A stretch of 64,000 bases of DNA, taken from contig CM039512.1 in NCBI GenBank assembly GCA_022432975.1, positions 33,128,037 to 33,192,036 on the forward strand, written 5' to 3'. Numbering within the stretch: position 1 is the first letter of the stretch; the number at the start of each line of letters is the position of its first letter. The position numbers and the translations under genes are program-made. This DNA comes from Begonia masoniana. Its lineage: Eukaryota > Streptophyta > Magnoliopsida > Cucurbitales > Begoniaceae. Shown here piece by piece: positions 59,582 through 64,000 of the stretch. The notes beneath the pieces were generated by a model, which saw only the letters and a program-made list of their open reading frames with translations, was not told the DNA's origin and did not search any database.

Positions 59582-62500
59582 GTGAAGAAGTCTGAAGAAA
59601 AGGAGCACGAATTTGCTAAGGAAGCCAGGTAAGTGAATGTATTAAGATTTCCGGCCGTTAGGGCCCTACATCTCGAGGGTACTAAGTTAGATATGTGTTT
59701 GATGTTTGTTTTAAGTTAGTAGGATGGTTGTACTTGGATGATTTACGGATGTTTGAGAACTATGTTATATGATGTTCTGATAGAGCCTATGAAGTCAAAT
59801 GTCTAGAATGATATTTTTCATAGTCTGATGATTTAAGAACATTCATGTCATGTAACGACCCAAACAGGGAGCCGTCACTTAGTCATAATCTTTCATTAAT
59901 CATTGACTCAACTTCTACCATTTCCACTTCATTTACAATCTAATATTTACATACATTCTTTGATTTTAACTCACTCTTAGACTGACAACAGAGGCGTTAT
60001 AACATCAAGGGGATCTCGCCCACTCAAACTCGATTTTTCATTAAATTCCGTCGGCTAAATCTTACACAGAGTCGAGCGGCTAAAATTGGTCATTTGATCA
60101 GTGACTTAATCAGGCAAGGAAGAAATGCCCCAGACTACTCGACATTATTCAGTTGGGGTTTGCATGGGTTTGCATGCATCGGGTGACGAAGTAATGTCAT
60201 CCGATTTGTCACGTGCACCCTACGTGACTCAGTTATAGACGCCCAGTAGAAAACATCCACCGGCGGACATGGGCATTACACGTGTTTAATTAAAGACATC
60301 GCCCGGTCCCGAACATTCTCCACTAGATGTTCTTAATTACACTACATCGACCGGTGGTCATGTGCGCCTCGCGTGACTAATTAAAACATTCCTCGGGCAC
60401 TAGGCGACAAGAAATTTCTCACATCATCCGATAAGAGAAATACCCTACATCTACCTGTCACTAGACGACAAAATGATATTTATCATCTAGTAACCTAAAT
60501 ACACTTGATCTGCCGGTCACTAGAAGACAAAACCACGTTTTCATCATCTAGTGACGAAACGACAACTACATTCCCATCATCCGGCGACTAAACATACTAC
60601 ATCATCCGGTGAGGAAACATACTACATCATCCGGTGAGGAACATACTACATCATCCGGTGACTAATTGTTCAACTTCTATCATTTGACATCCACCGATGA
60701 CGTCAGCCGGATGATCGCTTCATCCAGCATCTATCATACGGCAGCAAAACACTACAAACAACTTCATTCAGCATGAAAATACCACAACACACCCAAATCT
60801 TAACTTAGTAACTATAAACCTCAAAGAGTGAGAATCATAGACACATCCAGAATACACATGGCGGAAGACTTAAGCAAAACAGACATTCGATAATCTTAAA
60901 AATCATTATAAGACTCTGAAGTCTATCAATCGATTCCGAGTTTCATTGTTATAAGAAATTCTATTCTACTTAGACATCTGTTTATCATAAACATTACTGC
61001 CATACTATGAGCATAACCAGGGGACTTAATCGCCTGTCCAGCCTTGCACTGTCATACTGAGCATCCTCCAGCAACCAGCTTTATACATCATCTCTGGATT
61101 GGAAATCCTCACCTGTTAGCTCTTCACCTACATCACAAGGTTTAACTATAAGCCTAATGCTTAGTAAGGAATGCAACACTAACACGGATGCATGAATGCA
61201 TATTTCGGAAAACACATGTTCATGAGTCTTTTGTTGTTCATATCTCTGCTCGTAATCATCATTCATAGTCATGGATCATATACATCATTCATAATCATTG
61301 TTCATATTCTTCATTTAAGTTGTGTGGATTAAGAGAGGATTTATGCCGGTAAAGGGGGTTCGACAGTGAGTTTGATCTTGGTCCCTACTGCGGGTCGTAT
61401 TCATATGTCCCTCTTTTGGACTGTGACATACGCCGAACCGCCCCCAACCCTCACTTAGTCGACGTTGCATAAGTTTTATCTTCTTACTTTGTTCATGAGG
61501 AAACCATGCTCTTAAAACATTTTCATATGCATAAAATAGTCATGATGCGTGTACATGGAAATTCTTAAATCATCAAGCTACAGAATAGAGCACTATCCAA
61601 CATGAGACCTTACCATTGAGCTAATCATCAACATAATGTTAGACAGTAACATAAGGGAACTACAAATCATCGTATGAGTTTCTACCTAGCATCCTTTGAT
61701 GTAGGGTCCTAATGACCGAGAAACCTGTACATTCACTCACATGTTTTTCCTTAGCAACTTCAGCTCCTTTTCTTCAGACTTTCTCACCTAAAACATTCAC
61801 ATTGCAGTAGTTAAAACAAAATCCTAGTAGTTCTAAATCTCAAGTCAACCTAAGATTTAATAGCTAAAGTCATTCCTGAATCTTTAGTCTAATACTCTGT
61901 GCAGTCTGAATCCAAAAACCGAAATAAGCAGACCTGACTATCGATTACTCAGGGTTGGTTATTTTAAATGTCCGGAATCGATTCGGAATGACATTACCAC
62001 TCTCAGATTCTAAAATATCCTTATTATTATTCGGCCATTAAAGAATCCGAAACTCCAATACTGGGCTGAAAACAGAGTTTAATAACTAACAGATAACTAC
62101 CTTGCCTATTTCATACCTTGGGCGTGGATTCGTAGGGAATGCAGGGCTGAAGCTGGGCGTCGACGAGAAGGATTACTGGTAACAGAGAGCGAGAGCTTGG
62201 GAGAAAAGAAATCGCCGAGAGTAGAAGATGTCGGCTACAGTGGTTTAAATGAAGTTTGAACCCTTTCCATTTTCTTTAAATACCGGTCACAAACCTCCAT
62301 TATTACAATCTTGCCACCCAACCTAGTTTAAATCCACATGTAATTAATTAAGCTAGGCATAATATTCTAAACCGGGAAAAATTAACTAAATACGACCGTT
62401 AAAACGGTTAAGGAAATCACCTGGTCGTTATTTCGGATGTTACATGTCATGCATCATGATTTACTACTCAAGCATATGAAAACGATTTATGAGCATGTTT

Positions 62501-62875
62501 TCTCCACGAACAAGATATGAGAATGAATATGAAATTTATGCAACCAGATTAAGTGAGGGTTGGGGGCGGTTTGGCGTATGTCACTGTCCAAAGAGAAGGA
62601 CCATGAATTATGCCCGAAAGGGACTATGTACACTTATCCCCCCTTTACGGCACAAATCCTCCCTTAATCCATATGATGAAAGTGATGAACAAGAATACAA
62701 ATAAGAACAAGAAAAGAGCATGAAACGAACATGATCATGATTTTCTTACAAATATGCATTCTCGTGTACATGTTAGTATTGCATTCCTTACTAAGTATTA
62801 AGCTTATAATTTAAACCTTATGATGTAGGTGATGAAATATCAGGTGAGGATTTCAAATTCAATGATGATATCTAA
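59582..62875 (+). other. LTR mini-exon module, G4 3' LTR
   Basis: Exon 2 (59582-59628, after TGTTTTAG, before GTAAGT) and exon 3 (62829-62875, after GATGTAG) are now 3.2 kb apart because of S4. They join at phase 1 to give TNLLRKPG-DEISGEDF...NDDI and a stop. A stop lies at the start of exon 2 in this frame. The 5' LTR has the same exon 2 at 58457-58504. Confidence 0.42.
59851..62444 (-). mobile_element. S4: solo LTR related to G1/G4, inserted in G4 LTR
   Basis: 2594 bp with ends TGTAACGACCC and GGATGTTACA and TSD TGTCA (59846-59850 and 62445-62449). On the minus strand it begins TGTAACATCCG; a TATTTAAAG box lies about 161 bp in. Exon 3 of the module (61127-61081) gives GEELTGEDF...RDDV and a stop; exon 2 (from 61787) has lost its donor (ACATGTGAGT). 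A short CATCCGGTGA repeat lies at about 60580-60665. Confidence 0.92.
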
Positions 62876-63404
62876 GACTGGTTGCAGGATGGTACTCAAG
62901 GGGGGGGGGGGAGTCTATGGCTGGCAGGCGATTATGACCCGTTGTTATGCTCATTTTATGTCAGTAAGACTTATGAGAAAACTGATGTCTAAGTAGGACA
63001 AGATCATGTTTGTTTTTATTTGGACTTGGAATTGTCTGGTTCAACCACTGAGTTTGAGGATGATTGTAAGAACCTAGGATATCCTGTTTTATATTAGTCT
63101 TCCGCTTACGTATTCCTGAACGAGTCTATGATTTTTATTCGTTTGAGGTTTATGTCTATCAAGTTGAGATTTGTGTGAGTCGTGGTATTTTCTGTTGGTT
63201 GAAGTTGTTTGATGATTATAGTGTTTTACTGCTGAATGATAGAAGCTGGATGAGTGTATCATTCGGCTGACGTCATCGGCAGGAGTTGGATGGTAGAGGT
63301 TGATCGATTGAACCTTCCGGCTGACGTCACCGGATGATATCGAGAGTTGTACTCACCAGATGATGTCGAGAGTTGTACTCACTGGATGATGTAAGTGTAG
63401 TTTT

Positions 63405-63640
63405 GTCGTCTAGTGACCGGGCGATGTAGTGTATTTCAAATACCGGATGATGTAAGTGTAGTTTTGTCGTCTAGTGACCGGGCGATGTAGTGTATTTCAA
63501 ATACCGGATGATATAAGTGTAGTTTGTCGTCTAGTGACCGGGCGATGTAGTGTATTTCAAATACCGGATGATGTAAGTATAGCTTGTCGTCTAGTGACCG
63601 GGCGATGTAGTGTATTTCAAATACCGGATGATGTTCAATA
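63405..63640 (+). repeat. 60-61-bp minisatellite, 4 copies
   Basis: The unit begins GTCGTCTAGTGACCGGGCG and contains ATACCGGATGATGTAAG. It sits at the same place in the LTR as the 59-bp array of G1 and is clearly homologous (GTCGTCTAG, GGATGATG). Confidence 0.92.
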
Positions 63641-64000
63641 GATTACGTGCATTGCACGTGCCCATCGGTAGATGACCTCTACCGGACGATGTCCATTGAG
63701 TCATACGAAGTGCACATGACGATCGGTGGATGTTTCTTTCTTACCGATAAAGTCTGCAACTCCATGCAACCCGAGATCGAAGGAGTCGGGTGATCTAAGG
63801 ACACCTTCTCCCAGTCGATTTCCTTATGTGGTTAATGGCTGAACATTGTCGCATAATTCTGTGACTTAGCATGTCAAAAGTTTAAAGAAGAAGTCGAGTT
63901 TATGAAGGGTTCAGTTTCGTCTGATACTGAAATGTTTCGGAGTTTTGTAGTTTTTTTTAAAAAAAAATATAATGATATAACATGAAGTAGATAGGATGAA

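Larger units (their letters stand above)
57805..64000 (+). mobile_element. G4: gypsy element related to G1, with assembly gap
   Basis: The 5' LTR starts TGTAACACCCGAC (57805) and runs into a run of N. After the gap come the last about 65 codons of pol, purine tract AAGGAGGGGTGGA (58918-58930), and the 3' LTR from 58931 to beyond the window. The LTR is about 80-90% like G1 by eye at its start. S4 is inserted in the 3' LTR. Almost all of the coding region is missing from the assembly. Confidence 0.88.
58931..64000 (+). repeat. G4 3' LTR, split by S4, runs off the window
   Basis: Pieces 58931-59850 and 62445-64000. TATA at 59089; mini-exons at 59582-59628 and 62829-62875; a four-copy 60-61-bp repeat at 63405-63640. 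A G10 run at about 62901 may be a sequencing artefact. Confidence 0.88.

Overview
The window is nuclear DNA of a flowering plant, most likely a eudicot. One intron-containing host gene with plant-style splice sites sits among stacked plant transposable elements: Ty3/gypsy chromoviruses, Ty1/copia elements, a Cassandra-type TRIM, a tRNA-derived SINE and a hAT element. The species cannot be told from the sequence. The only intact host gene is on the minus strand at 6294-9703. Its four exons encode a 569-residue multi-pass membrane protein that I read as the nucleoporin NDC1. A broken coiled-coil pseudogene lies downstream of it, at 4862-5629.

Names used below: A1 (1-1690, minus) and A2 (33296-38665, plus) are one old gypsy family whose protease carries DGGSCTN. 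C1 is an old copia element (10805-33295). G1 is a gypsy/Tekay-like chromovirus (13123-31888). C2 is a younger copia element (41709-49512). G2 (50795-53747), G3 (minus, 53748-57676) and G4 (57805 to beyond 64000) are further gypsy elements. S1 (18674-22084), S2 (33557-36089), S3 (46713-49310) and S4 (59851-62444) are solo LTRs. Most boundaries are fixed by target-site duplications (TSDs) and TG...CA ends.

Layout: 1-1690 holds A1, split by a Cassandra TRIM. 2300-4056 is a weak LTR-like stretch. 4.9-10.3 kb is the gene island. From 10.4 to 38.7 kb there is a deep nest: C1 contains G1, G1's gag contains a hAT element, the hAT contains S1, and S1 contains about 1 kb of pure (AAT)n. A2 then interrupts C1, and A2's LTR contains S2. 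38.7-41.7 kb is unclassified repeat debris. C2 follows, with S3 inside its 3' LTR. G2, G3 and G4 fill 50.8-64 kb, with S4 inside the 3' LTR of G4 and a 100-N assembly gap in G4.

The most interesting signal is inside the LTRs. G1, G2, G4 and S1-S4 are otherwise divergent and lie on both strands. All carry a recognisable module: a donor-like GTAAGT after a mini-exon of 40-54 nt, then an acceptor-like GTAG before a second short exon. Joining the two at the same codon phase gives an open frame with a conserved L-R-x-x-G / D-E junction and an acidic C-terminus in most copies. A TATA box about 160 bp inside the LTR (G1, G4, S4) puts the module, and the minisatellites around it, in the transcribed leader. 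The minisatellites occupy two fixed slots and have expanded in opposite directions in the two LTRs of G1.
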